64,000 nucleotides of DNA from Paenibacillus sp. BK033 (GCF_004345425.1 NZ_SLVP01000016.1:1-64000); one strand, 5' to 3'; positions 7,312-14,756 are shown, counted from the stretch's first letter. Numbers and translations are program-made. Notes: generated by a model from the letters alone, not told the origin.

Positions 7312-7854
7312 ATGTCAACACATAAAATACAGGCTGTTTTTATTGATAGAGATGGGACTATAGGTGGTTCTGATCAAGTTGTTTATCCTGGTGTATTTGA
7401 ATTATTTTCTTCTGCGAAACAGTCAATTGATAAACTTAGGAATGCGGGTGTATCCATCTATTCGTTTACCAATCAACCTGGAATTTCACGAGGTGAAGCT
7501 TCAATAAATGACTTCCGGGACGAACTTCTTTCATTCGGTTTTGATAAAGTATACATATGCCCACACCAACATGAAGATCGTTGTTCTTGTCGTAAGCCCT
7601 CACCAGTTTTGCTTACTCTGGCAGCACAAGAGAATGATCTTGATTTGAAGAATTGTGCTGTTATTGGTGATAGGTGGACCGATATGATTGCTGCCAAAAG
7701 GGCAGGATGTACCAAAGTGTTAGTAAAAACAGGTTCTGGTGAGAAGGATTTGGCGAGATACCTTAATAATCAATTTTTTGATGAATGGCTTGAAGCTACT
7801 CCAGACTATATAGCTGAGGATTTATTAGATGCTGTCAACTGGCTATTAAAATAG
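7312..7854 (+). CDS. HAD-IIIA phosphatase, GmhB-like
   Basis: A 180-residue HAD-superfamily phosphatase. Motif I is FIDRDGT (Asp12, Asp14), motif II is SFTNQPG (about 51-57), a zinc-knuckle CPHQHEDRCSC (Cys83, His85, Cys91, Cys93) precedes the KP of motif III, and motif IV is GDRWTD (119-124). This arrangement is characteristic of D-glycero-D-manno-heptose-1,7-bisphosphate phosphatases and histidinol-phosphatase relatives; the actual substrate here is uncertain. I place the start at ATG 7312 because GGAGG (7296-7300) sits 11 bases ahead; an ATG at 7294 would overlap that site. It is the first gene after the intron and sole + strand gene before S10. Confidence 0.85.
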   Translation: MSTHKIQAVFIDRDGTIGGSDQVVYPGVFELFSSAKQSIDKLRNAGVSIYSFTNQPGISRGEASINDFRDELLSFGFDKVYICPHQHEDRCSCRKPSPVLLTLAAQENDLDLKNCAVIGDRWTDMIAAKRAGCTKVLVKTGSGEKDLARYLNNQFFDEWLEATPDYIAEDLLDAVNWLLK

Positions 7855-7861
7855 TTATTAA

Positions 7862-7915
7862 ACTATCGAGGAACTTTAGCTTAAACACGATGTGCAAAAG
7901 TTGAGTTGGTTTATT
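7862..7915 (+). repeat. attC-like site S10 (partial)
   Basis: The left pair ACTATCGAGGAACTTTAGC then TTAAACA is clear, but the hairpin and right pair are missing. What follows is the 3' end of a minus-strand gene. Confidence 0.5.
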
Positions 7916-7917
7916 TA

Positions 7918-8130
7918 TTAGATAAAGAATGAAAGCACAATTATGAGTGTAATAAAAACAATGGTTACCAACGAGGCTATTTTGGTATAACGAATAGCAC
8001 TTTCGGATATTTCAGGTTCTTCTTTATACGTCCATCTTTTTCCCCACAATAGACTTTCTCTGGGCTCAAAGTAACTCCAAATTAATACTGCATATAGTGG
8101 TAATAAAAGAATAATAATTAGGAAAATCAT
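7918..8130 (-). CDS. Small two-TM membrane protein (DUF6199-like)
   Basis: A 70-residue integral membrane protein on the minus strand. It has an N-terminal hydrophobic helix (about residues 1-18), a short polar segment with WGKRWTYKEEPEISESAIRYTKIAS, and a second helix (about 50-70). The W..K..EP.SE.A...R pattern between helices matches my memory of the DUF6199 family, so I propose that tentatively. The start is well supported: on the minus strand TTAGGAGGTGCG precedes the ATG. It lies opposite to nearly all other array genes, so it needs its own promoter. Function unknown. Confidence 0.65.
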   Translation of the reverse strand: MIFLIIILLLPLYAVLIWSYFEPRESLLWGKRWTYKEEPEISESAIRYTKIASLVTIVFITLIIVLSFFI

Positions 8131-8253
8131 ACCTCAACGCACCTCCTAACTAATATTACGATCTTTGGAACAAGATGTTGCGCAGTGATTCAATGCATTC
8201 TAGCGAGGAGCTAACGAAAACCAACAGGATAAGTATTTTCCATTAGTTATTGT

Positions 8254-8344
8254 GCTATCGAGGAACGATAGCTCCAGAACAATACGACGGCAGCTGACAT
8301 AATGGTCAGCTGCCGTATTATTAAAGTAACGGGCAGCATAGTTC
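8254..8344 (+). repeat. attC-like site S11
   Basis: Left pair GCTATCGAGGAACGATAGC then TCCAGAACAA; hairpin ACGGCAGCTGA...TCAGCTGCCGT; right side AAAGTAACGGGCAG then CATAGTTCC. The hairpin and right half are nearly the same as S4. The bases after it (TAGTTCCAATATGTG) also follow the intron at 7239. Confidence 0.75.
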
Positions 8345-8430
8345 CAATATGTGTTAATATTGAAGTGTTTCTACATTTACAGAGTCGGCAGATAAATCAG
8401 GGGTACATGACAATATTATGGAGGACTTGC

Positions 8431-8763
8431 GTGAAATATAAAATTATTGAACAAATCAGGAAGGAAAAGATAAGGAACTTAGTACCGCCAAAATTCTTTA
8501 CATCTATCCCATCATCGTGGCCTGAAATATGCACTGTTATTAAATTCAAATGTGATCGTAATGATGTTATTCTATCAACCACTGTTCTTGGCGCGATCCA
8601 TTCTCTTGACCCAAGTGATGAATCCAAGAAGATTGCGTTTGGTGGTTGTTTCACAATTGAAGCCGTAGAGTTACTGCGGGAAAACAACATCCAGTACATC
8701 GCATTAAGCGATTTTCCTTGGACCGATGAGCGATATAAATTTATAAAATCAAATTCCCGTTGA
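8431..8763 (+). CDS. Hypothetical protein, 110 residues
   Basis: I start this gene at GTG 8431 because GGAGG lies six bases upstream; the longer reading frame back to 8302 would begin inside repeat S11 and encodes implausible sequence. The protein begins MKYKIIEQIRKEKIRN and is a compact mixed alpha/beta polar protein with a CDRNDVILSTTVLG strand and a C-terminal ALSDFPWTDERYKFIKS. No signal peptide, membrane helix or catalytic motif. The size and composition resemble small toxin-immunity proteins, but the family is not recognised. It is followed within 14 bases by S12. Confidence 0.6.
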   Translation: MKYKIIEQIRKEKIRNLVPPKFFTSIPSSWPEICTVIKFKCDRNDVILSTTVLGAIHSLDPSDESKKIAFGGCFTIEAVELLRENNIQYIALSDFPWTDERYKFIKSNSR

Positions 8764-8776
8764 AATATCTTATTAA

Positions 8777-8868
8777 GCTATCGAGGAACATTAGTTCAAA
8801 ACACAACGACAGCAGCCGCGCACATTAAGTACGGTTGCTTTTTTGTTGAACTAAAGGGCAGGGTAGCG
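8777..8868 (+). repeat. attC-like site S12 (empty twin of S9)
   Basis: GCTATCGAGGAACATTAGTT, CAAAACACAACGACAGCAGCC, hairpin, T run, TTGAACTAAAGGGCAG then GGTAGCG. The TTAGTTCAA...TTGAACTAA arms are perfectly complementary. Nearly identical to the intron-split S9 over 85 bases. Confidence 0.85.
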
Positions 8869-8972
8869 TAACAATTAAAAATATTTACGGATATTTTCAA
8901 ACCATTTTGTGTTAAAGTAATTGGAAATTCAAAAGTTAAAATTAGTGAAGTTTTGATGGAGGGAAAAGTCCG

Positions 8973-9446
8973 ATGGAAACATTAATTAAACAAGCCAGTT
9001 TAGAAGAAATTCAAATCGTTCACGATGTAATGGGAAAAGCATTTGAGGAGTATCAGGGGAACTTAACCCCTCCATCTGGAGCACTTTCAGAAACTATTAG
9101 TGACATTATTAAGAAATTATCTAATAACGGGGGAGCAATTATTGCCCAAGTAGAAGGGATTCCCGTCGGGTCAGCACAGTATTTATTTCAAGATAATTAT
9201 GTATACATAGGGAGGGTTTCTGTTCTCCCCTCTCACCGTGGATTGGGCATTGGGAAAATGATGGTAAGGTACATTGAAACTCACGCTAGGAATGAGGGTG
9301 TAAATGAATCTAGATTAGAAGTACGTTTATCTATACCGAGTAATGTAGCTTTTTACAAGAAATTAAATTATGAAATTATTGAGAAGCATGCGTATCCAGA
9401 TGAGACAGATTATTGGTACGTAATGAAAAACTCATTTGTATGTTAG
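8973..9446 (+). CDS. GNAT-family N-acetyltransferase
   Basis: A 157-residue acetyl-CoA-dependent acyltransferase. The core GNAT fold is complete: an N-terminal beta-alpha unit, then YVYIGRVSVLPSHRGLGIGKMMVRYIETHA (about 77-108) with the acetyl-CoA pyrophosphate-binding R/Q-x-x-G-x-G/A loop as HRGLGIG, then LEVRLSIPSNVAFYKKLNYEII, the usual C-terminal strand and NVAFYKKLGY-like motif. The substrate cannot be predicted. GGAGGG lies about 8 bases before the ATG. Single gene between S12 and S13; GNAT genes are among the commonest integron cassette cargo. Confidence 0.85.
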   Translation: METLIKQASLEEIQIVHDVMGKAFEEYQGNLTPPSGALSETISDIIKKLSNNGGAIIAQVEGIPVGSAQYLFQDNYVYIGRVSVLPSHRGLGIGKMMVRYIETHARNEGVNESRLEVRLSIPSNVAFYKKLNYEIIEKHAYPDETDYWYVMKNSFVC

Positions 9447-9458
9447 TTCATTAGTTAA

Positions 9459-9490
9459 GCTATCGAGGAACGATAGTTTAAAACAACGGA
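9459..9490 (+). repeat. attC-like half site S13
   Basis: Only the left half is present: GCTATCGAGGAACGATAGTT then TAAAACAACGG. The hairpin and right pair are absent and the leader of the next gene follows directly, as if a deletion or recombination joined them. Confidence 0.55.
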
Positions 9491-9519
9491 TTTACAGGAG
9501 TGACTGGGGGCGAATTCAA

Positions 9520-9750
9520 ATGACGCATGAGGATTTTCTAGATTTAAAGGAACGAGTTGGCTGGGGAGAGGAATTTCTCATTTATCACAATGAGATTGGT
9601 TATTGGATTAGTCGTAATAAAGACGGGGTTTATTTCACAAGGAATCACGATGGTTTTACTCAAGAATTTAGTAATTCAGATGAACTTTTTGAGAACGCAA
9701 AATTAGGTGATAAATACCTTAAGGAATTATGGGGAGAGATAGATTGGTAA
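9520..9750 (+). CDS. Small hypothetical protein, 76 residues
   Basis: The frame is open from 9436, but that part runs through half site S13, so I place the start at ATG 9520; the ribosome site is only a weak GGGGG about 11 bases ahead, with an AGGAG further up. The product (MTHEDFLDLKERVGWGEEF...) is a compact protein with a two-strand EIGYWISRNKDGVYFTRNHDG hairpin and a helical C-terminal part. Cytoplasmic, function unknown. It lies between S13 and S14. Confidence 0.55.
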   Translation: MTHEDFLDLKERVGWGEEFLIYHNEIGYWISRNKDGVYFTRNHDGFTQEFSNSDELFENAKLGDKYLKELWGEIDW

Positions 9751-9769
9751 GACAAACAACAGTTTATTA

Positions 9770-9856
9770 AACTAACGGAGAACGTTAGTTCAATCAAAGG
9801 CTGCAGCAGATCGGAGGATCAACTGCAGCTTTTTTTAGAGTAGAGGCAGTTTAGTG
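9770..9856 (+). repeat. attC-like site S14
   Basis: Left pair ACTAACGGAGAACGTTAGTT then CAATCAAAGG; hairpin GCTGCAGCAGATC...GATCAACTGCAGC with a long T run; right side AGAGTAGAGGCAG then TTTAGTG. Confidence 0.75.
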
Positions 9857-9931
9857 ATAATTCGTAGTTAAAAACCATGATATAATCCTCAATATGCGTA
9901 TCGACAGAAAAACAATGAGCGAGGGAAACTA

Positions 9932-10339
9932 TTGAAACAATCAGACCTAAATAAATTACTTGATAAAGCAATAAGAGAATCCGCTAAAACGAACAAATGG
10001 AAAAGTAGTTACGGATATGTTTTTATCAAAAAAGAGATGTTTTTTTTATATTAATAATTACAGCTAACGTCAAAACAAAAGAGCTCCACTACTCCTTAAA
10101 TTACAAACTATTTGAATTTGATGACATTTACTGGACCATATTAAATATGGAAGAAAACATTAACCGACCTGTAAGTCTAAGAGCAACAAGTTCTTACTTT
10201 CATTTTAATGAAAGAATATGAGACCTCATTCTCTATTTGTGAAGAACGGATAGCTAATAATGATTCTGGGGGATTATTCGGTGAAACCTTCTACGAACAA
10301 GCCAAAGCATATCTTAGTAAACAGGAGAGACCCATTTAA
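9932..10339 (+). pseudogene. Frameshifted cassette gene, unknown function
   Basis: A TTG start follows GCGAGGG. The first frame encodes KQSDLNKLLDKAIRESA... and stops after a run of eight T (10040-10047). The next frame continues sensibly (ANVKTKELHYSLNYKLFEFDDIYW... to SSYFHFNERI, stop at about 10219) and a second shift restores the original frame (ETSFSICEERIANNDSG... to KQERPI, stop 10337-10339). Read together it gives about 135 residues of one coherent polar protein. Two compensating shifts suggest decay, though the T8 run could be a sequencing error or slippage site. The family is unknown. Confidence 0.6.
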
Positions 10340-10396
10340 AGATAGTTTAAATGTGGTTATTTGGTACGGAATATAAACACCAATTAGTAAGAGGCT

Positions 10397-10470
10397 GATT
10401 CAACTAGAACGAGAGTTGAACATGATTAGTGCGAAGCTGCAGGCATGAAAAAGCAGCTTTGTTACGAATG
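10397..10470 (+). repeat. attC-like site S15 (degenerate)
   Basis: TTCAACT-AGAACGAG-AGTTGAA forms an altered left pair, followed by GAAGCTGC...GCAGCTTTGTTACG. The second half matches the hairpin and TTTGTTACG of S2. Right box not evident. It directly precedes the next kinase gene. Confidence 0.45.
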
Positions 10471-10495
10471 CGTAAAATATGGGGGAGGAGATTAT

Positions 10496-11020
10496 ATGCA
10501 TACAACAAGAAAAACAGTAACCGTCTATCTTATCTCTGGTCCACTTGGTGTAGGGAAATCAACCGTCTCCAAGACTCTGGCTAGTGCGATGAACCAATGT
10601 GTCTTGATTGAAGGTGATCTCCTTCTCCAAGTCTACCGAGGGGAGACCGAACCGCCCTGGGAGGAAAGACTCCGACTGGCATGGTTAAATATCGCTGCGG
10701 TGACGCGGAATTTTTTGGTGAACGGGTTAGACGTGGTTATCGATTTCGTCGTTGAAGATGAACTTCAATGGTTCTTTGACCAACTATCGGATCTCGATGT
10801 AACGCTTCACTATGTTGTGCTGCACGCGGAACCGGAGACCCTTAACGCTCGACTCCATCAGCGAGGAGATGCGCAATATATCGACCGCTCGCTCTTCCTT
10901 CGGAGCAAGTTGATGGCTTCACCGGTTAATGAGCTATTCCTACTGGACACCGATGGTAAGAAGCCGGATGAACTTGCTGAAGAAATCATTAAAAATTCCA
11001 GATTTCGGATACACGGTTAG
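10496..11020 (+). CDS. P-loop kinase / phosphotransferase-like protein
   Basis: A 174-residue P-loop NTPase with Walker A SGPLGVGKST (about residues 15-24), GDLLLQVY after a first strand, VVIDFVVEDE as the Walker B-like region (about 82-91), and a lid HQRGDAQ. It resembles AAA_33/zeta-toxin or chloramphenicol-phosphotransferase-type kinases; the substrate is unknown. ATG 10496 is favoured by GGGGGAGGAG seven bases upstream; an ATG at 10445 lies within degenerate site S15. The gene is clearly more GC-rich than its neighbours, suggesting a different source from the rest of the array. Confidence 0.75.
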   Translation: MHTTRKTVTVYLISGPLGVGKSTVSKTLASAMNQCVLIEGDLLLQVYRGETEPPWEERLRLAWLNIAAVTRNFLVNGLDVVIDFVVEDELQWFFDQLSDLDVTLHYVVLHAEPETLNARLHQRGDAQYIDRSLFLRSKLMASPVNELFLLDTDGKKPDELAEEIIKNSRFRIHG

Positions 11021-11160
11021 AAGTATTGGTACACTTAATGGGCTAATAAAGGCCGATTCAGGATACTTTCAATCCAACAAAGGGTACTCCAAAGCAAACT
11101 GTTGATTACATGTCTTTAAGTGCTTCTCTCTTTTTGTGGGGCGACCACGTAGGTCATTAA

Positions 11161-11244
11161 GCTAAAGGGAGACTATAGCTCAACAATCACAGCACGGCAG
11201 CTCGCACATGAGCTGCCGTTTCTCAACTAAAGGGCAGGATAGCG
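11161..11244 (+). repeat. attC-like site S16
   Basis: Left pair GCTAAAGGGAGACTATAGC then TCAACAATCA; hairpin ACGGCAGCTC-GCACAT-GAGCTGCCGT; right CTCAACTAAAGGGCAG then GATAGCG. The right half AACTAAAGGGCAG is identical to S9/S12. Confidence 0.8.
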
Positions 11245-11427
11245 TGGTAGTTTTATGGTATAAATGGTTAAGTGAAGTATGAATTGTCGTGGTATTTTGC
11301 AGCAATAATTCAGATTGAAGCGTTGATAAAAGGCTTTGAGAGGATATATCCAATGTCCAGTTCACTGGAAGGTAATTGACATTATGGTGAGAAGGACTGC
11401 CTATTGACAGTCATTCTGGGGGGTAAC

Positions 11428-11637
11428 TCAGTAAACATATTGTTTCGGATAGAATGAGGCAAGAGGCGGATATGAGTAATATGGCTGGTAAGGCGGAGCA
11501 GGGAGATAGCAAGGGGGACAGCACCACCGCTGTCGCCCTATATCGTCCGTACAAATTCTACAACACAAGTCCAAGAGATTTTGTTTTTGTGAATTTAGAT
11601 ACTGCTGATTAATGTTTGAGTACATGAAAGCCCTCAT
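11428..11637 (-). CDS. Possible small Cys/Pro/Tyr-rich protein
   Basis: A 69-codon minus-strand frame. The C-terminal half is rich in Pro and Tyr (CCPPCYLPAPPYQPYYSYPP...), with five Cys, a composition seen in spore-coat-like proteins. No good ribosome site is visible before the 5' ATG; a second ATG five codons in has a weak GAGGG ahead. It may be a real small gene or chance. Around it (11245-11754) I see no other convincing coding region. Confidence 0.3.
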   Translation of the reverse strand: MRAFMYSNINQQYLNSQKQNLLDLCCRICTDDIGRQRWCCPPCYLPAPPYQPYYSYPPLASFYPKQYVY

Positions 11638-11754
11638 TTCAAAAAAATTAAAATATACTATGCGGTCATTTGCCTACTTTCTTTAGTCAAATGCCTAGAT
11701 GCCTAAATTTTTGTTAGAAGCCAATGGTTAATTGTTTGGAAAGGAGAAGCTTCA

Positions 11755-12138
11755 ATGGATTACGACAACAACATCTATACAATGGAAGTGACATAAACTG
11801 CGGCTTCTTTTATTATTTGTATAGAAGTTTTTGTCGTGAGCTCAAGACAAGAACTTCTATACATCTTCCGTGAAGCTTCCCACCACTTATCTGACGGATT
11901 TGATGAATCAGCCTTGCAAGATTTTAAAGAAAAGGTAAAGCAGGTTGAAGGTGTTAAGGATGTAAAAGATCTTAAAGCAAGAAATTATGGCAGTAATGCT
12001 GTAATTGATGTGGTTCTATCGATTGATAAAACCCTTGATTTTCATGAAGCGCATGATGTTGCTACAGAAGTGGAGAATGAATTTAAAAAAACTTCAGAAG
12101 TATTAGAAGTACATGTACATTATGAGCCAGCGAAATAA
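11755..12138 (+). pseudogene. Remnant of a CDF cation-efflux gene (C-terminal domain)
   Basis: An AAAGGAG site precedes ATG 11755, which reads 13 codons to an in-frame TAA; the same frame then continues without further stop: a hydrophobic stretch (AASFIICIEVFVV), IFREASHHLSDGFDE, and a full ZT_dimer-like cytoplasmic domain (VEGVKDVKDLKARNYGSN...DVVLSIDKTLDFHEAHDVATEVENEF...HVHYEP). That is the last membrane helix end and the dimerisation domain of a CDF Zn/Cd/Co exporter; helices 1-5 are gone. A GTG at 11836 could still start a 100-residue soluble dimerisation domain. Broken gene, or a domain repurposed as a stand-alone metal-sensing module. Confidence 0.7.
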
Positions 12139-12147
12139 TAGTTTTTA

Positions 12148-12222
12148 ACTACCGGGAGAAGATAGTTCGATTAAAAAGCGGCAGCCGATCAGAGGATCAG
12201 TTGCCGCTTTATTGACGGGAAA
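12148..12222 (+). repeat. attC-like site S17
   Basis: Left pair ACTACCGGGAGAAGATAGTT then CGATTAAAAA; hairpin GCGGCAGCCGATC...GATCAGTTGCCGC with TTT; right TTGACGGGAA. The right box is not clear. Confidence 0.65.
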
Positions 12223-12255
12223 AAATCAAGTGTGTGGTGAATGTCTTTCAAAAAC

Positions 12256-12645
12256 TTATCGACTACTGACTTCATTACTTGTTCGCCCATTATAGGCATG
12301 CGAATGTGGATGACTGCCATCGATTGTAGTATACCCTTCAAATAGGTGGTAATGCCCACCGCCGGGAAGAGCAATAGCGGGGCCAGTGGTTCCCTGAATG
12401 CGATGCGTATGGCCTTGACTCATGGAAGTAAAGGTATTATAGCTGTGGACATGAGGTACACCAGTGGGGGCAGGGGCAGTCCAACTCGCATATTGATGAG
12501 AATGTCCGTCGTTTATTGATGTTATACCGGAGATTGAATGAACATGAACCGGATTTCCATTGAAAGAAGTTATATACAGTTTGTGTGAGTGCTGAGTATC
12601 ATCATCACCAGAATCCACTAAGAACCCAGTAACTGGAATTTTCAT
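12256..12645 (-). CDS. YmaF-like His-rich repeat protein
   Basis: A 129-residue minus-strand protein starting MKIPVTGFLVDSGDDD. It contains repeated units with HSH/HVH/HTH pairs followed by aromatic-strand segments (HSHKLYITS, HVHSISG, HSHQYASW, HVHSYNTF, HTHRIQG, HYHLFEG, HPHSHAY) and the signature TTGPAIALPGGGHYH. This repeat pattern matches the YmaF family of Bacillus. The role is unknown; the regular His pairs suggest metal binding (inference). Start 12645 is chosen because AAGAAGGGAG precedes it on the minus strand. It is one of only a few minus-strand genes in the array. Confidence 0.75.
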   Translation of the reverse strand: MKIPVTGFLVDSGDDDTQHSHKLYITSFNGNPVHVHSISGITSINDGHSHQYASWTAPAPTGVPHVHSYNTFTSMSQGHTHRIQGTTGPAIALPGGGHYHLFEGYTTIDGSHPHSHAYNGRTSNEVSSR

Positions 12646-12770
12646 TATTGGCTCCCTTCTTAACAGTAATGACATACAGGATTATTGTATGGAGAAGGAA
12701 GATGTGGGAAGCGGCTTAAGCCCAATCAGTTAAATGTTCTGCTGCTCGAGAATAACTAATGGTCTATTAA

Positions 12771-12800
12771 GCTAACGTAAGAACTTTAGTTCAATTAAGA
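12771..12800 (+). repeat. attC-like half site S18
   Basis: Only the left part is present: GCTAACGTAAGAACTTTAGTT then CAATTAAGACAAG. The hairpin and right pair are missing; the next gene starts about 30 bases on. Confidence 0.55.
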
Positions 12801-12831
12801 CAAGATAACCGGCGGCATGGAGGTGTTGTTA

Positions 12832-13122
12832 TTGGGACAAAGCGATTTTAAACCAATAGGGATGAAAATAATCTACCCATGGGTGGACTTGGAGAATAAA
12901 CTTGTTGAAGCCAGGATAGAGCAAGAGGGCAATATAAAAATGGAGGTAATTACTGATTTGAAGACTGGAGAACAAAATCAAGAGGGCAATTGGGATGACA
13001 TAATTCAATTATCTCCGTCCATGACAGAAGAGGATTATTTGAAGATGTTTCAAGAATGGGCATCAGTCTTCATCGAAAACGGAATCTCTAATCCAAAACA
13101 GTATTTTGAACAGTATCAATAA
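12832..13122 (+). CDS. Small hypothetical protein, about 96 residues
   Basis: The frame is open from ATG 12817, but GGAGGTG lies at 12819-12825, so a TTG at 12832 is the better-spaced start. The product begins MGQSDFKPIGMKIIYPWVDLENK, has an alternating strand region (LVEARIEQEGNIKMEVITDLKTGEQ) and an acidic, helical C-terminus (EEDYLKMFQEWASVFIENG). Cytoplasmic, no known motif. The general shape resembles small immunity proteins, without firm support. It lies between S18 and S19. Confidence 0.6.
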   Translation: MGQSDFKPIGMKIIYPWVDLENKLVEARIEQEGNIKMEVITDLKTGEQNQEGNWDDIIQLSPSMTEEDYLKMFQEWASVFIENGISNPKQYFEQYQ

Positions 13123-13138
13123 TCCATTACAAGATTAA

Positions 13139-13222
13139 GCTACCGGGAGACGATAGCTTAATGAGTGCAGCCAGCCCGTCATTAATGACCGGCTTCAGAC
13201 GTTTCTTGACGGCCTAAAATTT
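13139..13222 (+). repeat. attC-like site S19
   Basis: Left pair GCTACCGGGAGACGATAGC then TTAATGAGTG; hairpin CCAGCCCGTCATTAATGACCGGCT (imperfect); right TTGACGGCC. The following AAATTTAATCGGGA resembles the bases after S22 (AACTTAATCGGGA at about 17552). Confidence 0.65.
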
Positions 13223-13262
13223 AATCGGGAGAAGAAGTTTAACGACATAATATTCCCGATTT

Positions 13263-13293
13263 AGAACCTTGATATTAACAAGGTTCTTTTTCA
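13263..13293 (+). terminator. Intrinsic terminator-like hairpin
   Basis: AGAACCTTG, a 7-base loop, CAAGGTTCT and TTTT. It lies in a 180-base stretch between S19 and S20 in which I see no gene, so it may be the tail of a lost cassette. Confidence 0.6.
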
Positions 13294-13395
13294 TTTGTAC
13301 GTATTTTCTTGTCGTTTGTTTTAAGACGTGAATATCCCTTTATACTGCACTAACGACAAAAGAGTCACTAAAATAAAGTGTGACAGCCTATTCTT

Positions 13396-13487
13396 CATTA
13401 GCAGAAGAACGTTAGTTTAACACAACAAACCGGCAGCAGATCAGAGATTCACTGCCGGTTTGTTGTTGAAGTAGTGGGAGGTTAGTT
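13396..13487 (+). repeat. attC-like site S20
   Basis: Left pair TTAGCAGAAGAACGTTAG then TTTAACACAACAA; hairpin ACCGGCAGCAGATC...GATTCACTGCCGGT; right TTGTTGTTGAAGTAGTGGGAG then GTTAGTT. Left and right arms pair well (TTTAACACAACAA with TTGTTGTTGAA). Confidence 0.75.
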
Positions 13488-13514
13488 TTGTAACTGGCTT
13501 TATTAAAAATAAAT

Positions 13515-14756
13515 TTAAGCGTTGCGCGAAACCTCCGGCCTCCGGGTATCCGACCTTCCCCACAGCTGCCAACGCAGCACAATTCCGACGAAACCGATTA
13601 TCCCAACCGAGAGCCCGACGATCAAGAACGTGCGGCTCGCGCCCATTAGACCAATCAGCGCGCCGCCGCTGAGCGGAGCGATGACAAAGATGACGCTACT
13701 TAAGGATTCAAATATGCCGCTGACGCGGCCTACGGCATCGGGTGGCGTTTCTTTTTGCAGTATGTAGTTCATGCCCGAGGAGGTAAAGCCGGTTCCGATC
13801 CCTCCGATGAAGAATACCAGCAGCATAAGCCACAGTGGACTGTCTTGCCGGAAAACGCCTGCAGCCGCGAACATCAGGCCGATCAGCGCCACGCCCCCTC
13901 CGAGCAGCCGTCCATATGCCGTAAGCTCTTGGTACCGGCGAAGCCAAGTAACACTTACGAGTCCACCAGCGCCGATCGCGGTTACGAGCCAGCCCATTAA
14001 ATCGGGTTGTTCCGGGGCAATCTCGCGGAAGAGGATGGCGAATTGGGCATCAATCATTTGGATGCCGGCCAGCCCGATTAAGCTGAAGAGAATACTCATG
14101 CGCAAGGTGCGGCTGCGCCAGAGAAGGCGCCATCCATCACGCCATTCGCCCCGCAGGCCCTTCTTCTCCTTGGTTGCGGATGCTGTGACCGGTACGCGCC
14201 CATCGACGGCGGGGACAAGCAGGAGCAAGAAGGCGGACACGACGTAGCAGCCCGCGTTCACCGCCATGCTGAAAGAGGGGGAGAATACAGACGCCGCGGA
14301 GGCGCCAAGCAAAGGCCCGAATATTTTGGACAGCTGAAAGATGGCGCCGTTAAGAGAGGTCGCCTGCAAGAGTTGATCCGGTGCAACAACGGTCCGCGTC
14401 ATCGATTGTTGTGCGGGAAAGTGGAAGACGCGGGCGGTCGATCGGATTGCGATCAAGCCGAGCAGAACTCCCGCGTTTGGGGCGAAGATGAGAATGACGG
14501 TTAATCCGGAGCGTAGGAGATCGGTGGCGATCATCAGATTCCGTTTGTTCCAACGATCCGCCAAAATACCTGCCAACTGGCTGAATGCAATGCCGGGCAC
14601 GGCAAAACACAGAGGCAGCAGCGCGATCGTCATCGCGTCCTCCTTCCAGATGAAGCCGAGAAGAATCGTGACTGCCATAAAGTCGAAATAATCGCCGAAA
14701 GCCGAGAGGCCGTAGGCGGCGAACATTTTGGCGAACGATCGGTTTTTTCTTAACAT
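13515..14756 (-). CDS. MFS drug-efflux-type transporter
   Basis: A 413-residue major facilitator with about 12 hydrophobic helices, of the MFS_3 / macrolide-efflux-like type. Visible: MLRKNRSFAKMFAAYGLSAFGDYFD at the start (helix 1), the helix 2-3 loop LAGILADRWNKRNLM (motif A, residues about 66-80), and RVFHFPAQQSM in helix 4, typical of this subgroup. It probably exports a small hydrophobic compound by proton antiport; the substrate is unknown. ATG 14756 is preferred over TTG 14765 because GGGGGT lies just before it. It forms an operon with the regulator upstream (67-base gap). Markedly GC-rich relative to the array, so a late arrival. Confidence 0.85.
   Translation of the reverse strand: MLRKNRSFAKMFAAYGLSAFGDYFDFMAVTILLGFIWKEDAMTIALLPLCFAVPGIAFSQLAGILADRWNKRNLMIATDLLRSGLTVILIFAPNAGVLLGLIAIRSTARVFHFPAQQSMTRTVVAPDQLLQATSLNGAIFQLSKIFGPLLGASAASVFSPSFSMAVNAGCYVVSAFLLLLVPAVDGRVPVTASATKEKKGLRGEWRDGWRLLWRSRTLRMSILFSLIGLAGIQMIDAQFAILFREIAPEQPDLMGWLVTAIGAGGLVSVTWLRRYQELTAYGRLLGGGVALIGLMFAAAGVFRQDSPLWLMLLVFFIGGIGTGFTSSGMNYILQKETPPDAVGRVSGIFESLSSVIFVIAPLSGGALIGLMGASRTFLIVGLSVGIIGFVGIVLRWQLWGRSDTRRPEVSRNA

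Noticed and set aside
12256..12675. Metal-responsive riboswitch near the YmaF-like gene
   Set aside because: No conserved aptamer features; the His-rich coding repeats explain the apparent sequence periodicity.
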